Source: Symsagittifera roscoffensis | Taxonomy: Eukaryota; Xenacoelomorpha; Acoela; Convolutidae | Direction: 5' to 3' | Length of the DNA: 64,000 bases | Assembly (NCBI RefSeq): GCF_963678635.1 | Contig: NC_087063.1 | Coordinates: forward strand, 18,957,814-19,021,813 | In this document: one piece after another, positions 53,203 to 62,907 of the stretch | Numbering within the stretch: position 1 is the first letter of the stretch | Layout of the letters: the number at the start of each line of letters is the position of its first letter | Position numbers and translations under genes: made by a program | Notes under the pieces: model-generated | Database searches by the model: none | Told to the model about the DNA's origin: nothing | The model's input: only the letters and a program-made list of their open reading frames with translations

Positions 53203-54130
53203 TTTTCACGAAAACTACCACTCTCAAATCTGAGTTTTGATCTAATTGAAAAAACTAGTTTTGAACAACTACCTGCATAAGCGTCTGCACCCAAATTTTT
53301 TACACCTAAATTTATGGCCCTCGGAATAGTAAAATTTTGGATTTTTGACCGTTTTGTGAATCTTGTTGACTTTTCTCGAAAACTAGCCTCTCAAATCTGA
53401 TATTGTGGGTTCCATAGAGATAATGGGTAGTAGAAAGCGGTCATTTACAAAGTTTTAGCGGCCATTTACAAAGTTTTGAACTCAAATCGTTATCGTTCTC
53501 GGAAAAGTTTTTTTATTCTTGGCCGTTAATTTTTGAATTTTCTCGAAAATTACCCGGCGAGATTTTGGGGTCAATTCAAGGAACGGATTACGGGAAGCTT
53601 ATTTACTTATGCAAATACGCCCAAGTTTTTCTGACACCAAAAATAATGGCCCTCGGACATGTCAAAATTTTGATTTTTTTAACCGTCTTTTTTGTTAAAA
53701 ATTTTGACTTTTCTCCAGAACTACTCTCCTAATTCTAAGATTTTGGGTTTAATCAAAATAACAGTTTGGTTGAATTTTTTCTGCATGAGCGGCTAGGCCC
53801 TATTTTTCAAACAAAAAGCTATGATTCTCAGAAAGCTCAACTTTTTGATTTGTTGACCTTTTTTTGGACTTTTCTTGCTAACTATCCTGCCAATTCCGAT
53901 ATCATAGGTTTAATCAAAACGACAGGTTCTGGTTGTTGAATACCTAAATTGTGGCCTTCAAAGACTTAACGCGAAAACTACCGTGCCGTTTCTCAGGTTT
54001 TATTCAAACGAGAAACTCGGTTTTGGGTATCTTCTCTGCTTAAGCGGCCGCAACCTACTTTTTACAGAAAAAAGTTATGAATTTTGGTAACCGTTTTATA
54101 GAACTTTTGACCGTTTTTCAGATTTTTTTT
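53203..54130 (+). repeat. degenerate tandem array with about 168-bp period
   Basis: The block TTTTCTCGAAAACTA...CTCAAATCTGA recurs at 53203, 53371, 53538, 53709 and 53870 (steps 168, 167, 171, 161), with a shorter step to about 53965. Units are strongly diverged but share a TTTTGA.TTTTTGACCGTTTT block. Confidence 0.65.
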
Positions 54131-54829
54131 TTCTGAGAAATCTTCAGAAATTTTTATTTTTTTTTTCTGTGAAATCTTACGCAATCAAATCTGAGATGAA
54201 AAAATCAACCGGTTGCGTAAATTGTTCCTGCAAAAAGGCGACCCTTTAATGTTTTGTGAGAGAAAAGTTATCTCCTTTGGAAGAATGATATCTCAAAATT
54301 TGATTTAATAGCAATTATAGCTAATTTGTTCATTATCAAACACGTATCTCCAGCGTAAGCTGGGCCCCTATTTATTTTTTAACGAGACATGCGAAAATTT
54401 TGGTTGACCTAGTTTATTTACGTTTAAATTTTTTCGACTAATTTTTTAAATGTTTTGTCGTTAATTTTAATTCGCCCCGCCTCGCCTCTACGTTAATTAC
54501 TATCGTTTTTGTGCGTAGTTTGAAGCAAATATATATTAACGAAAATCATGAGATTAGACTTTTTTGGTATTTATAGTAAAAACCAGCATACTCGACAACA
54601 ATTTTTTTCGACAATTGAATAATTCTATGCTTTTTTAATTTTCTTAATGCAAGATGGAGCTGAAACAATTTTCGAAACCCAAATTTACTATAATTTTTAA
54701 TCAAAACCGTTTTTTAAAATTATTTCTCAAGCAACACTGCGCGCTCGCTTTTTTCGCTCGAAGTTAACATTAAAGTCAAAAAGTGTTGAGTGGTTTCTCT
54801 CGAGAGTGATAATTATTTTAACAAAATCC

Positions 54830-55551
54830 AGGTTGAGGAATGTTTTAGGTAAAGATCAACTATTGAAAGCATATAACGCTTATGTGAAACCCATTTTACA
54901 GTACGGGGTTTTGGCTTAAGCGTCAACAGAGAAAACCAAATTAGAAACAATTAAACTTGAAATTAACGGCTTATTCCTTATCCTTATCACAGGTTGAGGA
55001 AACTTTTAGGTAAAGATCAACTATTGAAAGCATCTAACGCTTATGTGAAACCGATTTTACAGTACGGGGTTTTGGCTTATGCGTCAACAGACAAAACAAA
55101 ATTAGAAACAATTGAACCTTAATTTAAACGGCTTATAAAAATTATTTGTTTTAAGAGAAGAAACGAAAGCATCGAAGAACTGAGACAAAAACGCAAAATA
55201 TACTTCGTAAAGGAATTACATATCTATGAATTATTAAAGTTACTATGTAAAGTTTTGAGAAAAGAGTGCATATCGGCCATTGTCCCGGAATCTGTAACTG
55301 AGAAAAATTTGAATACAATTTTGAATAAGAGAGTTTTAGCTAGGCAGATACCTGAGCAATCAAAAGGTAATCAAAAAACTTCTGTAAAAGTTAGAATTAG
55401 AAAACTTTTCAACTTTGTTCTAAAATACTACCCAGATTTTGTAACTAAGATTCAGAGCTGCACACAATATCAATTACAAATCTTCAACCATGAGTTTTTG
55501 GACGATTTTATTCAAGGAAATTATCAACTGTTTAAACTCATTTTTGAGTAG
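54830..55551 (+). pseudogene. fragments of a non-LTR retrotransposon RT C-terminus
   Basis: The segment 54991-55551 reads as the end of a LINE reverse transcriptase: LRKLLGKDQLLKASNAYVKP, LQYGVLAYAS, then after a frameshift near 55125 ELRQKRKIYFVKELHIYELL and a C-terminal domain to a stop at 55549-55551. A partial direct copy of the first 140 bp lies just upstream (54830-54970). The pattern of a P-L-Q-Y-G-x-L motif followed by an RR-x-E-S-I-x-E-L region is typical of jockey/CR1/RTE-like elements, though the clade is unclear. Broken, not functional. Confidence 0.7.
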
Positions 55552-56116
55552 AATTAGTATTTTAAAAAAAAATTGCTGTCAAGTGTAGGTATACTGCTGA
55601 AATTTTCCCTTTTTTTGCTTCAAAATTTTTTTTCCTCTTTAAATCATTAAATCTTTTTTTTTTGATTTGTTGATTAACTATCGATATTAAAAAATAACAG
55701 AAGTCATAACAGGATCAGAGGCGCCTGAAAATGGGCTGCATAGTTCCACGGCCTTCTCGCAATGAGATTTCGTTGGGTTGTAAATGTAGTAACTTTTACA
55801 ATGAATGGAATCTAATTTGCAAACAATTTGTTATTATGATTATTAAATCCGATTTCGTTTGAAAAATTGCTTTTCCAATTGTACTTTTTCGTAGCAAGCT
55901 TTCATTTGCTCGTCGTATGAGGGAAGATTCATTGCGCGCCCAGGCTGCCCATCTGTTTTTTGGTTTGACAGCGGAACAAACTTTGTTGGAGCAGAAAATT
56001 ATCTGCTTGTATGAATCCGTGTGCCAGCCCCCTTGGTGTGCGCCAACCCCCTTGTTACATAAAGGCATTAAAAGGATGCTTAATCCACAAGAAGCCCCAC
56101 ATCATGGTTTGTCTTA

Positions 56117-56260
56117 GACCTCGGCTGTAAGCGAGTTTTCACTGCAAATTTTGTTCGCGTAAATTGGCCGACTAAGTTCTCCGGAAAGGATAGACCGCAG
56201 CTGCAAGCGAATTTTCACTGCAAACTTTTTTTCGCGTAAATTGGTCGACTAAGTTCTCGG
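56117..56260 (+). repeat. two direct repeats of 75 bp
   Basis: GACCTCGGCTGTAAGCGAG... and GACCGCAGCTGCAAGCGAA..., each running through CGCGTAAATTGG and CGACTAAGTTCTC. Confidence 0.85.
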
Positions 56261-56578
56261 TACAACTTTTTGTTTACTGGAAAGTCAATCAAACTCGCGA
56301 TCTTTGCTCAAGTGAGTTCTGACCCTATTAAAGAGACGCCCTCGCTTTATCATTTTCTATTTTACTAACACTCCGCAAGCTTTGGGTTGTTATTTGCTGA
56401 CGAAAGTTTTGGTCATATGAAACGGTTTATCCGTGCTCATATGTACGCCAATCGCGTGCTCACATCTTGGCTGAGGAAGTATGTCCCCTCACCCAACAAA
56501 ATCAACGAGTGGTGATCTCCACTTGAGAGAGATTTCAAGTCTGGCTACCTCGTTTGAGTAGTCCGGTCGAACAGCCCG

Positions 56579-56596
56579 CTAACCCTAACCCTAACC
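56579..56596 (+). repeat. interstitial telomere-like (CCCTAA)3
   Basis: CTAACCCTAACCCTAACC, three units of the metazoan telomere repeat. Confidence 0.8.
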
Positions 56597-57251
56597 AAAG
56601 AGCTATAACCATCTACCTCGAATTGTCTGACTTTAATTTCGCAGAGATAATCTCACGCGTTCCGTCATTTTGCGTACTTTTATTCCGCCTTTTAAGCTTG
56701 CGCTATTTCTTCTCCCTTTAGGTGTGGAGGATGTTAACGAATGGAACTAAAACAAAAAACTACGATAGTAGTTTGATAAAAGCTTTTGCGTCTTTTTCGG
56801 TTTCAAACGTGCATAACTTTGATCATAACATTTTGACCGTGACATAAATAGCTGTTAGCGTCGGCTACTCTGAGTTGTTTGCAGTCGAAACATTTTACGA
56901 CTGATAGTTTTCTGAAATCAGCTCATGGTAGTTTTGCTCGATCATTTCTCTGTATCGTTATTATTAAACGAGCAATTCTCGTTTACCTCTAATAAATTGT
57001 TGCGAGACTGGATGTTTGTTTACTTCGGCGCTTATGACATGTTAATTCTGTCATAAACATTGTTGTTCAATTGAAGCAACCGTCTTTTTGTTTATAGATT
57101 TTTCAACCGATATATTGTTGATTTCATTTCTATCAGCCTTGTTATTTCGAAGTTATGCTTCAAAAGTTTTTCTTGTTTTCAGGCCAATTTTCTTTAATAT
57201 ATTTTCAAATCTAGACCAAAATTTAATTCATAGTAATTTGCGTGTTTGCAG

Positions 57252-57454
57252 GCTATTTTGGGAATAATGGCTGGACTGATGCAGAGCAAAGGTGCACCGA
57301 TCAGGTCTCCTCAAGCAGGATCAACAGGCGCAGTCAAAGATACATCTAATGTCACTCCACATTCCTCGAGGCAATCTGGCTCAAGTATTCTGGAGGTTTC
57401 CAGACTGGCTGAGATGAGACAGATGTTGAAGCAGATCGAACATTGGCTCAACAA
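57252..57454 (+). CDS. MSH5: MSH5 exon F (3' end uncertain)
   Basis: GTTTGCAG|GCTATT, in phase 0, continuing exon E in frame. Encodes ILGIMAGLMQSKGAPIRSPQ, a serine-rich insert, then EVSRLAEMRQMLKQIEHWLN. The insert of about 25 residues is longer than I expect for the family. The only GT near the end of similarity is AACAA|GTTAGA (phase 2), which does not fit exon G. Confidence 0.7.
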
Positions 57455-57640
57455 GTTAGACTCCAACCACAAGCCCTTTTTAAATTCGCACCTAATTATT
57501 TTGATTTTTTTCAGGCAAGCAAATTGATTTTCTGAGTTCTCAAAATGCTCAAAGAGAACAGAAATGGGCATTTTTTGGTCAAAACAATACAAAAATTGTG
57601 TAGCAATTAATGCGTTTTTGAAAAATAACTGCTAAGCAAA

Positions 57641-57990
57641 AATAATAATCATAATAATAATAATGTAGTTCCTGCGAATCGCAGAGGAGCTATCAGTAGG
57701 CCTTAACAGTCCTGTCGAGGATAGTCCATGTGTATTATCTCCCCACATTCCAGACAGTGTTATTTTGTTGAGCGAAGCTGTTGTTTGCGACTGAAGGACG
57801 TTTTTTTGCGTCTAGAACCTTTACGTGGTACCACTATGGCAGCGAAATTTGGTCAGGTTGTAATAAACCTGACGCTGGAGGTCAAGTGAGAGCTTGTCCT
57901 CACACACTATCATTGCCATGGCATGGGATCGAATACACGATCTGACGATTACAAAAGTGAACGCCTTACCACTATGCTAAGTGCCTCAAG
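57641..57990 (-). mobile_element. tRNA-derived SINE
   Basis: On the minus strand it starts with GAGGCACTTAGCATAGTGG (A box) and has TGTATTCGATCCCATG (B box) about 50 nt later, as in a tRNA. A body of about 240 bp follows, with a tail of ATT/AAT repeats at 57641-57665. It lies in the intron between exons F and G. Confidence 0.75.
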
Positions 57991-58600
57991 ATATAATATG
58001 TTTGCATTGCAAAATCTTTCGATAATTTCTGAAATTTATGCTTTATTTTTTGTAAGCTCTTGACCAAAACATTGCCCTTGTTCGGCACTCGCTCCCCCCA
58101 AAGTGTACACTTGCTTAACACAATTTAAATTAATGTTGATCGGTCAAAAATGAATGTCGAAAAGTCACCTAAGCGGACTCTTTGGGCATGGAGGGCATGA
58201 AGTTCCCGAGGGAGAACACTCTGGCCGTCCCCTAAATAAGCCCGTGGTCGTTATTTTTATCGTCAAATTACTGTTTTTAAACGATATGCAATACATTTTA
58301 AAGTAAAAAGAAATGTATTTTTTGATGTTTAGAAGCAATCTAGAATACTCTGGAGGAGCGTAGAACATTTCATTCGTCTGAAAGCACAAAAAATACTTAA
58401 CTTTACCTAAATTTCATTCGTTTTAGAAAACTTTAAGGGCAAGTTTTTTGGAAACTATTAAGCAAAAAATTATTTGTTTTAGGCTCGCACTCTCCACCCC
58501 CCCCCCCTTAAAATATTATTTATTGACATTTCCTCTGTGGAAGAACGGCGTTAATTGTTTGACGCAAGTGTTTGACGTAATTGTTTGACGTAAATGGAAG

Positions 58601-58770
58601 AACAAGTGTTTGATTCAGAGCATTGGGGTGTGTTTAGGTGTGTGGATTGGGACCGCGTTGGGATGGGACAGAGACTGATTGTGAAGAGTGGGGTAGACGA
58701 GGGCGTGGATGTGTTGAGGAGCAAATACTCCGCCCTACCACAACTGCTCAAACAACTAGTCACTCTTGAG
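58601..58770 (+). CDS. MSH5: MSH5 exon G (5' end uncertain)
   Basis: The frame VFDSEHWGVFRCVDWDRVGM to LPQLLKQLVTLE matches the MSH5 segment VxDFE...LP.fL...ELE. Donor CTTGAG|GTCGAA is phase 0 and joins exon H. Upstream of ATG 58594 the frame is closed by TAA, so the exon must start between 58594 and 58607; AG dinucleotides end at 58600 and 58606. Both would require a phase-1 donor in exon F, which I do not see. Confidence 0.7.
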
Positions 58771-58914
58771 GTCGAACATTTTTGTAACAACCACCAAAAC
58801 ACTAGACTGATAGTTCATACTCTTTGTCATCGTGTGTTTGTGTGGCCCAAAATTTAATTCCTCGGATCAAAAATACCTCTTACTAACATTCGGAGATATA
58901 GGTTCGAGGTGTGT

Positions 58915-59040
58915 GAATAAACCAGCCGAAGTACAAAGCAACCGAAAATGTACGTCATATGAATGAAGTTTGCATGAATTTTGTAATTTTACATGATTGT
59001 TACATTATTGTTGTTGCTCGTTTATACTTCGGCTGGCTTA
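58915..59040. repeat. short inverted repeat
   Basis: AACCAGCCGAAGTACAAAGC near 58918 pairs with GTTTATACTTCGGCTGGCTT near 59017. B-box-like GGTTCGAG motifs flank it on both sides (about 58901 and 59052). Possibly a tRNA-derived remnant. Confidence 0.4.
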
Positions 59041-59961
59041 AATACCACCAGGTTCGAGTCCTATATTACACCTTGTCTGAATTGGTCATCAGACTTTACG
59101 GTAAAGAGGACTTGGTTAAACAATGAATACGAACATACTAGAATACACATTTGTATGAACAGCTTGCTCACTTTCAGTTCGCGTTTAGGTCGGGTCGATA
59201 AAGGCTTTCAGCGCCAGATTGGTTCAATAAAATGTACCATCAGTCGATTTTAACTCTTTCGGACTGATTTGCTTCGAGAAAAACAATTTCAAAAAAAATT
59301 CCAGCTGGGGAATTAGAGATGCAACCAAATATTTTCGGTGTTCTTTTTGAGTGTCATTTAAACGAAAATTTTTTATGAGTTCAGAAATTGTGGGTTTTGC
59401 ATTTTTTCAAAAGAAGTCTGAACTCAATTCCACCTGCTTGTTAAATTGTTAAACGGCTTGTTAAACGCAAAAAAAACATAATCTGATTTTCTTCATTTTT
59501 TCTTGCTTGTTTAAAAACTGTCGCTAACTATATCTGCGCCTGAAGTTTTACCACTGTAGTAATTTAGCCTGCAAAAGTCGAAAACACTGGGTTCGTTTGA
59601 TGCTGTAAGGGTCAGTTACAGAGAGATAAAGAAACAAAGACCAGCAAACTACACTTTAAAATTGTACATGCCATCATTGCCATCCAAAGTTAAGGATTCT
59701 GATTGACGAAACCCTTTCGTGCAAGTATCAATATGTGGTCGACCCATTGATCCAGTTTTTTTTCAAGTTAGGCTCGTTTTACTTGAAAAAACATCGATCA
59801 TGAAAAATTATCAAACTGAAAACGCTTTCTTAGGTAATAAGTTTTTTTTCGTGAAAATGGGTCAAAATTTTATAAAACAATTTTTCGCGTTGCAGCTTCA
59901 GGATTCCAAAAAGGTCTGTAAACGACATTCTAAGCGATGATACTCTGTTTTTTCTATTCAG

Positions 59962-60160
59962 CTGGACAACTTCTCCGGTCCAGTGGAACTTCGTCTGGTC
60001 TACATCCCCTCTCTGGGCTTCTTCGTGGCAGTGGGTGGCAACCACAGTAGAACTGCCAATCAGTCTCATTCCACTGCTCCCGCCCCTCTCACCACTGACC
60101 CAGACTACCACTTGGACTTCGTCTTCTATTGCGACAAGGAAGACAAGACTTACTTCAAAG
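59962..60160 (+). CDS. MSH5: MSH5 exon H
   Basis: TCTATTCAG|CTGGAC to TTCAAAG|GTAAAC, in phase 0 and out phase 1. LRLVYIPSLGFFVAVGG matches the conserved YIP-x-x-GF motif of MSH5, followed by a linker and DFVFYCDKEDKTYFK. Confidence 0.9.
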
Positions 60161-60527
60161 GTAAACACGACTATATGTCCGATAGGCGATGTTCCCGAAA
60201 AGCCTCATTTTCGACTTCTTCTTGTTGAAAGCTTTACAGGTAACACATGGTACAGAGACTAGTTGGTTAATTGTGATCTTTGCAATAAATTCCCCCGCCC
60301 TTCTCAAAGTTCGTTTGTACTGGCGCCAAAGGTTTGGTTTGGAAAATGTTACCCCACCCTCCTCCGCCACCCAGCCTTTTTTTTTAAAACCCTATAAAGT
60401 GCAATAGGAACATTATGGCCTGTACTATAATACTTTTTAGTCCTTTAATGTAGAAAATATGGTCTAAATTTGATTAAAGTGAAAAAGTTGATTCATACAT
60501 CGATTACAATCCACCGTTACTGTGCAG

Positions 60528-60818
60528 ATGCGACCACTGTCCAACTGGACAATTGTGTGGGCGACATCCTGCTGCAGCTGAGAGTGGCAGAGGAAAGAGT
60601 GTTGAGCAGTTTACAGAAGGCTATTTTAACCTACTCCTCACAACTGGTGCTGTTCTCCCAATTTGTAGGCTACCTGGACGCCATTCTCTGCATGGCACTG
60701 GCCGCCAAGTCATACAACCTCGTCAGACCCACAGTGCACGATGGGATAAATTACGAACGAAACGACAATAACAACAACACTGACCATGACAACAGAGCAT
60801 GTTACATCTCCATTATCA
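60528..60818 (+). CDS. MSH5: MSH5 exon I
   Basis: CTGTGCAG|ATGCGA to ATTATCA|GTAGGT, 291 nt, in and out phase 1. Encodes the helix pair LDNCVGDILLQLRVAEERVL and the FVGYLDAILCMALAAKSYNL motif that precedes the ATPase in MutS proteins (LDxLxALAxxA). It ends with an N/D-rich stretch of about 15 residues that seems an insert. Confidence 0.88.
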
Positions 60819-61190
60819 GTAGGTTTTTATCCTATCACCAAAGCTGAGAAGGAAGAAGTGTTTTGGGTTGTTAAGAGTCATGAATGTAGTGAATACGCTT
60901 ATTTAGGTCTTAGTGTGTTTTTTTGTTTTTCAGGAAAAAAAATCTTGAAATTTGTTTCACCCTAAAAATATTTTTAAATGATTTTTCGGGGTTTCAATTT
61001 AATTTTTTTTTCAAGTTCATTCATTTCCTTTAAGAGAAGACACACTCCACTATCGAACAGCGAAAAACGTGATCGACTTCTAATTTCAAAAGAGGTTTTG
61101 ACTTCTAAGTTTTACCAGCGGAATGCAATTTTACCTATTGATCCAGTTTTACCGATAAATATTTTGATTGCAACAGTTTTTTTATTCACG
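60819..61190 (+). other. intron with a diverged R1 repeat
   Basis: About 60870-61185 resembles 20200-20480 and 47910-48200 (AGTGAATAC.CTTATTTAGGTCTT, ATTGATCCAGTTTTACC). No exon. Confidence 0.5.
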
Positions 61191-61777
61191 CAGGGGCGGA
61201 TGGCGGAGGGGGATGGTCGCCCCCTCTTCAGGGATTTGACTCCCTGCCGACCCAAAGGGTTCCCCTTTGGTACTACTTTGAGATCCATTTTTGGCTGACG
61301 AACCTTAAAACTTTTTGAAAGGCACCTTTGGCGCCTATATATGCTAACTTTGAGGGGGGAGCGCGCGCCGAAAAAACGCATTTTTTTGGTCAAAATTTTT
61401 CAACAAGTGCCTGAACGCCTTTTTGGCATGTTTTTTCAAAATGTTCGAAATTTTTTTTTTAAATCCGCCGCCCTCTCGCAAAAACCCTTTATCCGCATCC
61501 TGCACGCTTGCACGCACGTACTCAATTTCAATAAAAAAAAACAAGGAGAAAAAAATGCTGTCCAGGTAGCACAGAATAATCCGACTACTCTATTTTAAGA
61601 AAACAGATTGAACAATTTATAATTAATTAAAAATTGAAGAAAAAAAATAATAACTTGAATTAACTGGAATTCAATTACTTGAAAAAACTCAATAATTAGT
61701 GGTGGTTCTAATTTACTAGTTTGATCCCATGACAAAACTAGTTTAGATGTTGCTTCCCGCCTATTTTCTAAAAATAA

Positions 61778-61850
61778 GAGCCTGCACGGGATTTGTACCT
61801 ACGCCTTGGGGTTGGCAATCGGAATCGTACCCGCTAGACTAACTTAGCAC
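61778..61850 (-). repeat. tRNA-like boxes within the foldback (left arm)
   Basis: On the minus strand, TTAGTCTAGCGGGTACGATT (A-box-like) and GGTACAAATCCCG (B-box-like) are spaced as in a tRNA. The right arm has the same boxes on the + strand (62160 and 62232), separated by an extra hairpin and followed by TTTTTT. Confidence 0.35.
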
Positions 61851-62140
61851 GGATCAAATGAATTATAGAGAAATAAAAATGCTTACTGTTAGATTTAGCC
61901 ACATACTTTACCTCGGTTTTTCTAAGACACCACAGCATTTTTTTTAGACCAAGCAACTAAACTAGTACCTAATTGGTTATAGCAGCTAAAATAGCGTTAA
62001 TTCAATGTTATTTTAGCTGCTACAACCACTTAGGTACTAGTTTACTTGTTTGTACCCTCAAAAATGCTGTGGTCCCTAATAAAAACCGAGTTACAGTATT
62101 TGGATATTTCTAACAGCAAGTATTTTTATTTCTCTGAAAT

Positions 62141-62200
62141 GCTTTCACAACTGGACAAGTTAGTCTAGTGCGTACAACTAACTTGTCCAGTTGTGAAAGC
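62141..62200. repeat. perfect 23-bp hairpin inside the foldback right arm
   Basis: GCTTTCACAACTGGACAAG... (62141-62163) pairs with its complement at 62178-62200 around a 14-nt loop. Confidence 0.85.
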
Positions 62201-62907
62201 ATTTTAGAGAAATAAAAATACGTACCTAGGCGTAGATACAAGTCCCGTGCTGGCTCTTTTTTGTAGAAAATAGGGGGGACCAATTATGTATGCTAGTTTT
62301 GTCAGGGGATCAAACTCGTACACTAGAACCACTACTTAATCTTGCTTTCTTTTTCAAATTATTGATTTTCGGTTATTTCAAATTAATATTTTTTTCAATT
62401 TTTATTTAATTATATATAATTCAATCTGTTTTCTTAATATGGAGTAGTCGAATTTTTCTTTGCTACCTGGACAGCAGTTTTTTTCCTTGTTTTTCTGATT
62501 GAAATTGTATACTTGCGTGCAGGGGCGGATCTAGGATTTTCTCGAGAAGGCGGCGGATTTTCAAAAAAAAAAATTCGAACGTTTAGTGGACCTTTTTTTA
62601 GGTCGATCAAATTGATTTCCGAGCTCTCCCAAAGCATTAAAAAGAACTTGTTTTGGCCAAATTTTTCTGTGACGCAGACAAAATTTTGAAAAAACAGGTC
62701 AAAAAAGGCGTTTAGGCACTTGTTAGAAATTTTTGATAAAAAAATCGCGTTTTTTCGGCGCGCGTTCCCCGCTCAAAATTAGTATATATAGACGTCAAAA
62801 TTAGTCAGCCATGATTGGATACCTCAAAATAGTACAAAGGGGGACCCTTTGGGTCGGCAAGGGGTCGATTCTCTGAGGAAGGGGCATCCCCCCTAAATCC
62901 GCTGGTG

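Larger units (their letters stand above)
55552..57240. other. intron sequence with short repeats
   Basis: More GC-rich than its surroundings between about 55900 and 56700. A 66-codon ORF at 55917-56117 and an antisense ORF overlap each other, and neither is convincing. The stretch may be an inserted fragment of unknown origin. Confidence 0.4.
47486..57251 (+). other. MSH5: 9.8-kb MSH5 intron between exons E and F
   Basis: No exon seen inside. It holds a diverged R1 copy (about 47910-48330), the 1.4-kb tandem duplication, a tRNA-like sequence, the 168-bp array, LINE fragments, a 75-bp tandem repeat and a telomere-like triplet. The phase-0 ends of E and F agree. Confidence 0.7.
29817..60818 (+). 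other. MSH5: MSH5 gene, 5' and middle exons (meiotic MutS homologue)
   Basis: Nine kinds of exon (A to I) translate into a chain that follows the known order of MSH5 proteins: an N-terminal connector-like part, the lever/clamp helices, and the segment before the ATPase. MSH5 pairs with MSH4 and acts at meiotic crossovers. Exons A and B are present twice because of the 8-kb duplication. Phases match at B-C, C-D, D-E, E-F and H-I; the F-G join is unresolved. The Walker ATPase and C-terminal exons are not seen and should lie after 64000. Several introns are long and repeat-filled. The first (ATG) exon is not found. Assignment is by recalled family pattern, without a database search. Confidence 0.8.
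61191..62907. mobile_element. 1.7-kb foldback structure with MITE M ends
   Basis: Two inverted family-M MITE copies (61191-61502 and 62520-62907) enclose two further inverted arms of about 500 bp (61503-62000 and 62005-62519) centred near 62003. Matching blocks across the centre include CTGTCCAGGTAGCA/TGCTACCTGGACAG, CTAGTACCTAA/TTAGGTACTAG and GCAGCTAAAATA/TATTTTAGCTGC. The left MITE is shortened. No ORF. Confidence 0.8.

Noticed and set aside
55917-56117. 66-codon ORF and overlapping antisense ORF in a GC-richer stretch
   Set aside because: Neither has a motif or splice context. Overlapping open frames on both strands suggest composition, not coding.
61778-61850. tRNA gene in the foldback
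   Set aside because: A and B boxes are spaced correctly but the acceptor and T stems do not pair; kept only as tRNA-like.
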